NCBI GenBank assembly: GCA_964459325.1
Contig: CAYWKU010000057.1
Span: forward strand, 1-10,821
DNA: 10,821 nt
Origin: CAYWKU01 sp964459325
GTDB taxonomy: Bacteria; RBG-13-61-14; CAYWKU01
Reading direction: 5' to 3'
How positions within the stretch are numbered: the first letter of the stretch is position 1; each line of letters begins with the position of its first letter. Both the position numbers and the translations under genes were made by a program. Below are positions 4,979-10,821 of the stretch, piece after piece. Below the pieces are notes generated by a model. The model saw only the letters and a list, made by a program, of their open reading frames with translations. It was not told where the DNA came from and searched no databases.

Positions 4979-6793
4979 TTGAAGCGCCGGGGGCGGCGTG
5001 ATACTTTTGATGCCGTGGAGAACCCGGGCGCAAATGACTACTCGCAGCCCTTATATACCTCGGCCGGACGGCAAATTGCGGCGGTGGCGGTTGTGGCCGT
5101 GGCTGTGCGGTTTATTTACCTGTACGAGTATCACGACCATCCCTTTTTCACCTACTTCTTCCTCGACCCCCTCTGGCACCATCAATGGGCGAGCGAGATA
5201 GCATCGGGAAAAATCTCAGGCAGCGAAGTTTTTTTCCGCGCTCCTTTGTACCCGTATTTTCTGGGGCTGATATACAGTCTTTTTGAGCCCGGCTTCGTGG
5301 CCAGCCGTACGGCGCAGTTTCTGATGGGCGCATGCGGCGCCGTTATGGTCTATCTCCTGGGAAGGCGGCTGCTAAAAAGCGACCTCGCGGCCATGATAGC
5401 CGGGCTGGCCTTCACCCTTTACGGGCCTATGATTTATTTCGAGGGCGAGCTGCTCATAGTGCCGCTGATAGTGTTCCTCGACCTTCTGGGGCTTTTGATT
5501 CTGTACCGGGCACTGGATAAGAGCAAGGTATATCATTTTGCACTGGCGGGGTTCATATTCGGAGCAAGCGCCATCGCCCGCCCGAACGTGCTTGCCCCGG
5601 CCATTATAATAGCTTTATGGCTTGCCGTTTCCGGTAAGGAGGCCTTCAAGCGCAAACTGGCGGGGCGGGCGGCCCCGTTTCTGGCGGCGCTTTTCATACT
5701 GCCCCTGGCGGTAACCGCCCGGAACGGTGTTGTGGCCGGGGATTACGTCTTTATCGCCGGCCAGGGTGGAGTGAACTTCTACATCGGAAACAACGCAAAC
5801 TCCGACGGAAAAACGGCGGTAGCGCCGGGTTTGAAAGTTAGCGCCCAGGATTACCGGGACAGCGTGTGGATAAACAGCGTGGCCGCTGCCGAGCGGGACA
5901 TGGGGCGGGAGATGAGTTCTTCCGAGGTTTCCGATTACTGGTACGGGAGAGCTTTCGACTGGATTCAACTAAACCCCCTCGATGCTTCAGGATTATACCT
6001 GCGGAAGGCTTTTTACCTGATACACGGTCACGAAATCCCGTCGAACAACGTGATTTACTTCTCGCGCACCTACAGCTCGGTCATGAAGCTGTTGGTGTGG
6101 GACAACCGGCTCGCCTTTCCGGCGGGACTGTTGATTCCGCTGTGTTTTTTGGGCATGGTTATGGCGTGGCCCGGGCGGCGCAAATGGGCGCCCATGTACA
6201 TCTTCGTGGTTTTTTACGCCGGCACAATCGTCCTGTTTTTCGTAACGAGCCGCTACCGGATGCCGGTTGTCGGCCCGGCAATACTTTTCGCCTTATTCGG
6301 CGCGACATGGGCGTTTGACATATTGAGGCGACGGCAATGGAAGAAGGGTGCGCCGGCTCTCGCGGCTATGGTTGCCCTTCTGACGCTCTCCAACACAAGC
6401 GCCTTCGGGGTAAGGAAGGACGACATGACCCTTCCGCCGGCCAACATGGGCAATTACTATTTCGAGAATTCCGAGTATGAAAAGGCGGCTGAGTACTATA
6501 GAAAGACGCTGGAGCACAAGCCCGACCATTTCATGTCGCTGTCAAACCTGGGCTCCATCGCTTTTATGAATGGAGAGATAAAAAAGGCCGGGGAATATTA
6601 TCGGAAGGCCCTCGAAGCTCAGCCGGCCCATCCCGTCATACACAACAACCTCGGCCTGGTGCTGGAAAAGCAGGGGAAATTCGAGCGCGCCGAGAATCAA
6701 TACATCAAAGCCCTCCGGGTGGACCCCGGTTATCGCAACGCGAAAGGCAACCTGGCAAGAGTAAGAAAAAAATTGAACCCGAAGAGAAAGTAA
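4979..6793 (+). CDS. GT-C (PMT_2/GT39-like) glycosyltransferase with C-terminal TPRs
   Basis: 604-aa polytopic membrane protein. The N-terminal part looks like the PMT_2/ArnT-type GT-C fold, whose members move sugars from polyprenyl-phosphate donors to protein, lipid or glycan on the outer face of the inner membrane. The first membrane segment (about 32-48) is followed by a loop with FFLDPLWHHQWASEIASG (60-77), Asp63 being the candidate catalytic residue, then RAPLYPYFLGLIY (87-99), typical of this family. About ten further hydrophobic segments run to about 470. SRYRMP (424-429) is the usual late-loop motif. Residues 486-586 hold three TPRs (NMGNYYFENSEYEKAAEYY; SNLGSIAFMNGEIKKAGEYY; NNLGLVLEKQGKFERAENQY). 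The start is TTG with no clear Shine-Dalgarno; GTG at 5015 is an alternative. Acceptor and donor are unknown. Confidence 0.88.
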   Translation: MKRRGRRDTFDAVENPGANDYSQPLYTSAGRQIAAVAVVAVAVRFIYLYEYHDHPFFTYFFLDPLWHHQWASEIASGKISGSEVFFRAPLYPYFLGLIYSLFEPGFVASRTAQFLMGACGAVMVYLLGRRLLKSDLAAMIAGLAFTLYGPMIYFEGELLIVPLIVFLDLLGLLILYRALDKSKVYHFALAGFIFGASAIARPNVLAPAIIIALWLAVSGKEAFKRKLAGRAAPFLAALFILPLAVTARNGVVAGDYVFIAGQGGVNFYIGNNANSDGKTAVAPGLKVSAQDYRDSVWINSVAAAERDMGREMSSSEVSDYWYGRAFDWIQLNPLDASGLYLRKAFYLIHGHEIPSNNVIYFSRTYSSVMKLLVWDNRLAFPAGLLIPLCFLGMVMAWPGRRKWAPMYIFVVFYAGTIVLFFVTSRYRMPVVGPAILFALFGATWAFDILRRRQWKKGAPALAAMVALLTLSNTSAFGVRKDDMTLPPANMGNYYFENSEYEKAAEYYRKTLEHKPDHFMSLSNLGSIAFMNGEIKKAGEYYRKALEAQPAHPVIHNNLGLVLEKQGKFERAENQYIKALRVDPGYRNAKGNLARVRKKLNPKRK

Positions 6794-6794
6794 A

Positions 6795-6816
6795 GTTTTT
6801 CAAACAATTGAAAAAC
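6795..6816. terminator. AT-rich hairpin after the glycosyltransferase
   Basis: Perfect 9-nt arms GTTTTTCAA / TTGAAAAAC with the loop ACAA begin 2 nt after the stop codon. No U-tract follows (CGATACTG), so termination would be weak; it may attenuate or protect the mRNA 3' end. The remaining gap to 6872 has no clear promoter. Confidence 0.35.
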
Positions 6817-6872
6817 CGATACTGTTCGGTTAGCTTTAAAAATCGAGTGAAGCGATTGTAATCGGGGGTCGG

Positions 6873-7724
6873 ATGGAGACGAGTTCTTCCGAAAAGGCGT
6901 GCTTCGTAAGGGCCGTCGGCATAAAAGTCAGGTACAGGATAGAGGGCGAAGGCTTTCCCGTGATATTTGTCCACGGCATCAGCGGTAACATCGAGCGGGA
7001 CGCCAAAACGGACGGCCACGGGCCGCGGCTGAAGGACTACTACCGGGTGGTCCACTACGATTGCCGGGGCAGGGGAAAATCGGAAGCGGGGGACTACCTT
7101 GCCCGGATGTACACGCGGGAGGCGCTGGCCGACGATTTATGGGCGCTCATGGAAGCGCTTGACATCCCGCAGGCATACTTCGTGGGCGGCTCCCAGGGGG
7201 CGGGGGTGGTGCTGGCGCTTGCCGTCAGGCGCCCGGAAGCCGTTGCGGCGGGGGTGTTGAACAATCCGGTGGAAGTGGGAAAGCTCGACCCCGAATACGT
7301 CCGCGGAATGCTGGAATACGCCGACTTCATCGAACAGGCGGGAATGGACGCTTTGACCGACTACATCATGAGCCTGCCTCCTCACGCCGAGCACCGCGAG
7401 ACCCATCCGGAGTTGGTTCAATGGTACGAAGATGTAATGCGTGCCCAGGACGCCCGCGTTATAGCGGCGGCCACGAGGGGGCTGGTGTTGTCGGAGCCGA
7501 TAGAGGAGGATATGCTGCGGCGCATCCGGCGCCCGTTTTTGATAATCGGCTCGGAGGGCGACGGTTTGCACCCGTGCGACGTCGGCAGGCGCCTGGCGGA
7601 ATGCCTGCCCGATGCGAAGACCTACTTTGCGCCCGACATGACGCACTTTGCCGACAACCGGGCGCTTGTCCCCGGGAAGATGATGGAGTTTTTTTCGGGG
7701 CTGGATAAAGGCTTCTGCGGTTGA
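6873..7724 (+). CDS. Alpha/beta-hydrolase fold protein
   Basis: 283-aa soluble hydrolase. It has the standard order: beta strand and oxyanion segment VIFVHGISGN (30-39), YDCRGRGKSE (62-71), nucleophile elbow GGSQG (105-109) with Ser107, acid in IIGSEGDGLHP (224-234, probably Asp230), and catalytic His258 in DMTHFADN (255-262). All triad members are present, so it should be an active esterase, lipase-like or C-C/C-X hydrolase, but the lid region (about 134-205) gives no substrate clue. There is no signal peptide, so it is cytoplasmic. The ATG start has a modest GGGGG at 6864-6868. It lies 79 nt after the glycosyltransferase, separated by an AT-rich hairpin. The -35 box of the next gene overlaps its stop codon. 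Confidence 0.9.
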   Translation: METSSSEKACFVRAVGIKVRYRIEGEGFPVIFVHGISGNIERDAKTDGHGPRLKDYYRVVHYDCRGRGKSEAGDYLARMYTREALADDLWALMEALDIPQAYFVGGSQGAGVVLALAVRRPEAVAAGVLNNPVEVGKLDPEYVRGMLEYADFIEQAGMDALTDYIMSLPPHAEHRETHPELVQWYEDVMRAQDARVIAAATRGLVLSEPIEEDMLRRIRRPFLIIGSEGDGLHPCDVGRRLAECLPDAKTYFAPDMTHFADNRALVPGKMMEFFSGLDKGFCG

Positions 7725-7748
7725 CTTTGTGTCGATATTGTTTAAAAT
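7721..7748 (+). promoter_or_regulatory. Sigma-70-type promoter for the tandem envelope-protein genes
   Basis: TTGACT (7721-7726; 5 of 6) and TAAAAT (7743-7748; 5 of 6) are 16 nt apart, in an AT-rich patch. The -35 box overlaps the hydrolase stop. Expected initiation is near 7755, about 37 nt before the ATG at 7792. This is one of the best promoter matches in the window, and it rules against a start at 7759. Confidence 0.6.
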
Positions 7749-7779
7749 AAATCAGTAAATGGATGTCTCGAAAAAAGAT

Positions 7780-7784
7780 AGGAG
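7780..7784 (+). promoter_or_regulatory. Shine-Dalgarno deciding the start at 7792
   Basis: AGGAG lies 7 nt before ATG 7792. The protein from this ATG aligns residue for residue with the N-terminus of the downstream paralog (MRKFLKSRAL versus MKKLLKSRVL). The longer in-frame start at 7759 has neither support. Confidence 0.65.
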
Positions 7785-7791
7785 CAGGAAA

Positions 7792-8302
7792 ATGAGAAAA
7801 TTCCTGAAATCAAGAGCCCTGGCTTTGGTCTTGGTGGCTTCCCTTCTCTTCATGACCGTCCAGTGCGGATTTATACTTTATCCTGAAAGAAGGGGCAGAG
7901 AACCCGGGGAACTGGAAAGAATAGACCCGGTGGTTTTAATAATGGACTGCGCGTGGCTTTTGGTGTTTGTAATCCCCGGCATCGCGGCGCTTGCCGTTGA
8001 TGCCGTAACGGGGACTTTATCTTTCCGAAGGTGGTAAAAGCATTAATCTGCACCCTGAGCAGAGATTGGCGTTTAAATTAAGAGGCCCGGCGCCCGTGGA
8101 CGCAACCATTGAGGCGACCGTGGAATCGGACGATAAAGAAGTATCCAGAAATCTGTTCATCAGACATCTGCAGCGCGGTGAAGAGATGGAAAACGGGGTG
8201 AGCTTTCGCATACCTTCGGACATTCAACCGGGAGATTACAACTTGCTTCTTACGGTCAACGGCGTCACCAGCGCCTCATGGAGTTTAAAGATAAAACAAT
8301 AA
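7792..8302 (+). pseudogene. Frameshifted paralog of the adjacent small envelope protein
   Basis: Two reading frames together encode one protein like the gene at 8325. Frame one (7792-8016) gives MRKFLKSRAL, a hydrophobic signal segment, MTVQCGFILYPER, then a second hydrophobic stretch (about 46-70) ending in VDAVTGT; it then runs through SFRRW to a stop at 8035-8037. Frame two, entered at 8018, gives YLSEGGKSINL and continues through LAFKLRGPAPVDA to PSDIQPGDYNLLLTVNG, matching YLPAGK, VAFRLKGAAPADA and PEDIEPGKYELVLKVNG of the paralog. A net 2-nt loss (or 1-nt gain) at 8016-8018 explains the break. The restored protein would be about 170 aa. A sequencing error, a true pseudogene, or a functional 81-aa short form are all possible; programmed frameshifting is the least likely. 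Confidence 0.75.
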
Positions 8303-8324
8303 ATACACGGAGGAGGGGGGACAT

Positions 8325-8873
8325 ATGAAAAAATTACTGAAATCGAGAGTGCTGGTTTTTGCCCTGGCAGCTTCCCTTCTGTTCATGACGGTACGGTGCG
8401 GGTATCTTATTTATCCGGAAAGAAAAGACCAGGCGCGTGGCGACCTTGACCCCATAGTCCTTATCATGGACGGGGGGTGGATAGTTCTCGGCGTCGCCGC
8501 AGGTTTGTGGAACCCGTTCGGTTTTCTGGCGGTGGTAGGAGGATTGGCGGCTTACGGAGTCGACATAGCCTACAACACGATTTACCTGCCCGCGGGAAAA
8601 GCCGAGTTGCGTCGCGGCGACAAGGTCGCTTTCCGCCTGAAAGGCGCCGCTCCGGCCGACGCTGTGCTCGAATTCGCACTCAGCCCCCGGGACAGGGAGG
8701 GGGAGGAGGAACAACAAATAGCCCTGAAACAAAAGTATGTTCCGAAGGGAACGTCACTGGAAGGCAGGATAGTTTTCGACATCCCGGAGGATATCGAGCC
8801 GGGAAAATACGAGCTGGTGCTTAAAGTCAACGGGAAATCAAGCGGTTCGAGTCAATTGGATATTATCGAATAG
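8325..8873 (+). CDS. Small membrane-anchored or lipoprotein-like protein, unknown function
   Basis: 182 aa. The N-terminus MKKLLKSR plus a hydrophobic core (9-22) leads to MTVRC25G, which sits where a lipobox Cys would be, although Arg at -1 is unusual. CGYLIYPERK, then a hydrophobic segment (about 43-80), then YNTIYLP resemble a conserved hypothetical family with a 'CG..(L/I)YPER' N-terminus that I recall from other Proteobacteria but cannot name. The C-terminal part (about 92-182) is a predicted beta-rich, possibly Ig-like domain ending PEDIEPGKYELVLKVNG. A strong AGGAGG (8311-8316) lies 8 nt before the ATG. It sits 22 nt behind its frameshifted paralog, a tandem duplication, and is probably transcribed from the promoter at 7721. 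It ends at a bidirectional terminator. Envelope location is inferred and function is unknown. Confidence 0.8.
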   Translation: MKKLLKSRVLVFALAASLLFMTVRCGYLIYPERKDQARGDLDPIVLIMDGGWIVLGVAAGLWNPFGFLAVVGGLAAYGVDIAYNTIYLPAGKAELRRGDKVAFRLKGAAPADAVLEFALSPRDREGEEEQQIALKQKYVPKGTSLEGRIVFDIPEDIEPGKYELVLKVNGKSSGSSQLDIIE

Positions 8874-8896
8874 CCGCCGGGCGCGGTAAACTACAT

Positions 8897-8936
8897 AAAA
8901 AACGAGCGGGTGGGGTTTTCCCTCACTCGCTTTTTT
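8897..8936. terminator. Bidirectional intrinsic terminator between convergent genes
   Basis: An imperfect GC-rich stem (CGAGCGGGTGGGG / CCCTCACTCG, loop about TTTT) is flanked by AAAAAA on the left (8897-8902) and TTTTTT on the right (8931-8936), so it reads as a terminator in both directions. It ends the plus-strand envelope-protein genes and minus-strand cpoB, and its right arm and T-run lie inside the last codons of cpoB. Confidence 0.75.
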
Positions 8937-9765
8937 CTTTGCCTTCCTTCTTGATGATTTCGAGCTTGCGGCGTGCCAGCGGGGCGGCGTAGCTGTTGGG
9001 GTGTCTATCAACAACCTTTTGCAGCGCGGCAACGGCGGCGTCCATCTTGTCCAGCCTCCAGAAAGCCATCCCCAACTTGTAGTAGGCGTCGGGGACCTTG
9101 TTTCCTTTCGGATGCTTTTTAAACACCTGCGCATACTGCTGGGCGGCCTTTTTGTAGTCGCCTTGTCGATAGTAGCATTCGCCAATCCAGAAGATGGCGT
9201 TATCGGCGAGGTCCGTGCCGGAATGGGCGGTGAGGAATTCGTCGAAAGCAACTCTGGCTTCATCGTATTCTCCGGCCTCGTATAGCGAATAAGCCCCCCT
9301 GTAGGCTTTCTTGTAATCGGCGGGAGGGCCTTCTTCGCTTCCCTGTTCAATCTCCTTTTCCGGGAGGGACGGCGATGCGCCGAGGAGGTCTTCGATGGCT
9401 TCGAGCCTGCTTTCTATACGATTAAGGCGTTTATCGATGCCGCTTCCCCCGCCTTCGACATCGGTGGGAGTTTGCATATCCACGCGGTAGCTCAAATCGT
9501 CCACTGTCCCGCGCAACTCCCTCACCTGCGAAGCCAGGGTATCCAGGTCGGCGCCGATATTGGCGATTCTGTCGCCCGACAGCTCGCTTATCTGGTCGAG
9601 CTTGTGTTCGATTCCCTGCAGGCGATTTTCCATGTCATCCAGGCGGGTTTCAAGACGGTCTACCCTGTCCGGAAGGCTTCTGAACTCCGTCAGCATAGTA
9701 CAAGCGGCCGTCCCCGCCAGGATTGCGGCAAGGACGACCGCCGGGATTGCATTACGCCGCTTCAA
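8923..9765 (-). CDS. cpoB: CpoB/YbgF, Tol-Pal associated TPR protein with a lipobox
   Basis: 280-aa envelope protein that coordinates Tol-Pal outer-membrane constriction with peptidoglycan synthesis at division. The signal peptide ends in LAGTAAC22, a good lipobox, so it looks lipidated, unlike the soluble periplasmic E. coli protein. Residues 31-128 are coiled coil (LPDRVDRLETRLDDMENRLQ; RLNRIESRLEAIEDLL), the trimerising region of the family. An acidic/Pro linker (about 130-150) follows. TPR-like repeats occupy 151-268 (YRGAYSLYEAGEYDEARVAFDEFL; GECYYRQGDYKKAAQQYAQV; GMAFWRLDKMDAAVAALQKV). The C-terminus is Lys-rich. The start is TTG: an in-frame TAG at 9778-9780 blocks extension, and no better start precedes the signal peptide. 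There is no clear Shine-Dalgarno. It follows pal by 37 nt, the usual pal-cpoB order. Confidence 0.9.
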   Translation of the reverse strand: MKRRNAIPAVVLAAILAGTAACTMLTEFRSLPDRVDRLETRLDDMENRLQGIEHKLDQISELSGDRIANIGADLDTLASQVRELRGTVDDLSYRVDMQTPTDVEGGGSGIDKRLNRIESRLEAIEDLLGASPSLPEKEIEQGSEEGPPADYKKAYRGAYSLYEAGEYDEARVAFDEFLTAHSGTDLADNAIFWIGECYYRQGDYKKAAQQYAQVFKKHPKGNKVPDAYYKLGMAFWRLDKMDAAVAALQKVVDRHPNSYAAPLARRKLEIIKKEGKEKSE

Positions 9766-9802
9766 TGGTGAACTGGTCTATATAATATCGAGTTTCTGAC
9801 TA

Positions 9803-10483
9803 CTATTCTACTGTAATGACGGCCCTGCGCTCTTTCCACCAGCAGCTTTCAGAGGAGCAATCGGGATTGAGCGGGGCGTTTTCGCCTTTGGAAACCGTTT
9901 CGATGCGGGACGCGGGCACTCCGTGGTTTACCAGGTAGTCCTTCACGCTGTTTGCGCGGCGTTCGCCGAGGGCCATGTTGTACTCGTCGGTGCCCCTGGG
10001 GTCGCAGTATCCGGTAATTTTGATGGTAACGCCGGTTTTGCCCATAATCGCGCTGGCCGCCTCGTTCAAATCGGTGCGGTATTTTTCCTTGATGTTTGAT
10101 TTATCAAAGTCAAAGTAGACGGTGGGGAAGATTTTGTCGTAATCGATTGTTTCTTCCTCCGGCTGTTCTTCAGCCATTTCCGCGGCTTCCTTTTGGGCTG
10201 CTTCGAGGGCCATTGCGCGCGCCTCGTTTGCCAGCTTTTTGGCCAGCTTGGCCTGTGAGACCGCTTCGGAGTAATTCCTGTCCTGCCTGGCGGCCTGGGC
10301 TTCGCTCAGGGCTTCCTCGGCGGCTCTCAACTTGGTGGGGGCGTATTTTTCAGCGCCGGCATCCTTAGCCGCCTTTATGGCGGACTTTGCTTCTTTGATT
10401 TCAGGCACTCTTTTTGGGGAGCAGGCTGTCACGGCAATGGCGACGATAACCAGCGGCACTACCAACAATTTCCACTTGGCCAT
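9803..10483 (-). CDS. pal: Peptidoglycan-associated lipoprotein (Pal/OmpA-C)
   Basis: 226-aa outer-membrane lipoprotein that binds peptidoglycan and partners TolB/TolA during envelope constriction. The lipobox is AVTAC21, followed by Ser, which favours outer-membrane sorting. Residues 27-105 are an Ala/Lys/Glu-rich helical region (EAKSAIKAAKDAGAEKYAP...AEEALSEAQAARQDRNYSEAVSQA) like DUF4398, an addition relative to the shorter E. coli Pal of about 173 aa. The OmpA-C domain (about 118-226) has TVYFDFDKSNI, GYCDPRGTDEYNMALGERRANSV (158-180) and NRR-like KERRAV at the end. D161 and R176 match the diaminopimelate-binding pair. Tyr159 replaces the usual His of GHAD. Cys209 and Cys214 form a C-x4-C that may be a disulfide. 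The start is ATG with AAGGAGG at 10490-10496, 6 nt away. First of a pal-cpoB pair. Confidence 0.95.
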   Translation of the reverse strand: MAKWKLLVVPLVIVAIAVTACSPKRVPEIKEAKSAIKAAKDAGAEKYAPTKLRAAEEALSEAQAARQDRNYSEAVSQAKLAKKLANEARAMALEAAQKEAAEMAEEQPEEETIDYDKIFPTVYFDFDKSNIKEKYRTDLNEAASAIMGKTGVTIKITGYCDPRGTDEYNMALGERRANSVKDYLVNHGVPASRIETVSKGENAPLNPDCSSESCWWKERRAVITVE

Positions 10484-10549
10484 TTGTTACCTCCTTGGAT
10501 TAAAGGGACTGATTAAATGTGCAAACGCGGCCCTTTCTTATTGTTAAAG

Positions 10550-10578
10550 AGCATATACATTTTGGTCATATTCGTCAA
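10550..10578 (-). promoter_or_regulatory. Sigma-70-type promoter for pal-cpoB
   Basis: On the minus strand TTGACG (10573-10578; 5 of 6) and TATGCT (10550-10555; 4 of 6) are exactly 17 nt apart. Initiation near 10543 would give a leader of about 60 nt before pal. This would free pal-cpoB from dependence on the upstream rRNA operon. Confidence 0.55.
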
Positions 10579-10602
10579 GTCCGATTTGAGGTGTTCGGAC
10601 TT
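10577..10602. repeat. Inverted repeat touching the pal -35 box
   Basis: Perfect 8-nt arms AAGTCCGA / TCGGACTT separated by 10 nt, overlapping the outer end of the -35 hexamer. The spacing of half-sites fits a dimeric regulator operator. As an RNA hairpin it would be weak and lacks a U-tract. Confidence 0.35.
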
Positions 10603-10649
10603 AAATGCTCACCTTAGACATTGTCTCCGGCCTGCTCTTGAAGTATTAA

Positions 10650-10678
10650 GCCCCGACGGCCTTTTGGGCTGCCGGGGC
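10650..10678 (-). terminator. Probable rRNA operon terminator
   Basis: GC-rich hairpin about 40 nt beyond the 5S gene. On the minus strand it reads GCCCCGGCAGCC / GGCCGTCGGGGC with one mismatch, a G-T pair and a CAAAA loop, followed by TTAATACTTC. The stem is strong and the U-tract poor. Position after 5S supports a terminator role. Confidence 0.5.
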
Positions 10679-10716
10679 GTATAAACGGGAGCTTTTGGCC
10701 CCCAATATATATCAAG

Positions 10717-10821
<105 letters not shown>

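Noticed and set aside
6808..6840. Promoter for the alpha/beta hydrolase (TTGAAA then TAGCTT)
   Set aside because: The -10 matches only three of six positions, and the -35 is part of a hairpin arm; not convincing.
7759..7791. Upstream start for the first envelope protein
   Set aside because: It would begin almost at the predicted transcription start and lacks a Shine-Dalgarno; ATG 7792 has AGGAG and aligns with the paralog.

Overview
The window looks like chromosomal DNA of a Gram-negative (diderm) bacterium of moderately high GC, probably uncultured and deltaproteobacteria-like. The diderm call rests on Pal and CpoB lipoproteins of the Tol-Pal system. The deltaproteobacterial leaning rests only on general resemblance of the 5S rRNA and DnaB, and is inference. 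No phage, transposase, CRISPR array or tRNA was seen.

Layout. Positions 103-4519 hold four minus-strand genes. Three form a likely operon read from right to left: a UroD/MtaA-superfamily protein (start 4519), a geranylgeranyl-reductase-type flavoprotein (start 3461, ATGA overlap with the previous stop), and a small secreted protein of unknown function. Then comes replicative helicase dnaB (103-1485), which has its own 264-nt upstream gap. Positions 4520-4978 are non-coding and packed with inverted repeats, including a cloverleaf-like element whose two inverted halves differ by compensatory changes. Positions 4979-8873 read on the plus strand: a GT-C glycosyltransferase with C-terminal TPRs, an alpha/beta hydrolase, and two tandem paralogous small envelope proteins. 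The first paralog is broken by a frameshift. A bidirectional terminator (8897-8936) separates this block from minus-strand pal-cpoB (8923-10483). The window closes inside a 5S rRNA gene (10717 to the right edge, minus strand), the tail of an rRNA operon.

How it fits together. Pal and CpoB are the last two genes of the usual tolQRAB-pal-cpoB cluster, but here they follow an rRNA operon behind their own candidate promoter, so tolQRAB must lie elsewhere. The glycosyltransferase suggests envelope glycan or lipid-linked sugar work, and the reductase suggests saturation of polyprenyl chains. No complete pathway is visible.

I see no convincing new defence or mobile system. The least ordinary parts are the structured repeat cluster at 4561-4950, the frameshifted tandem paralog at 7792-8302, and the UroD-like/reductase/secreted-protein operon.
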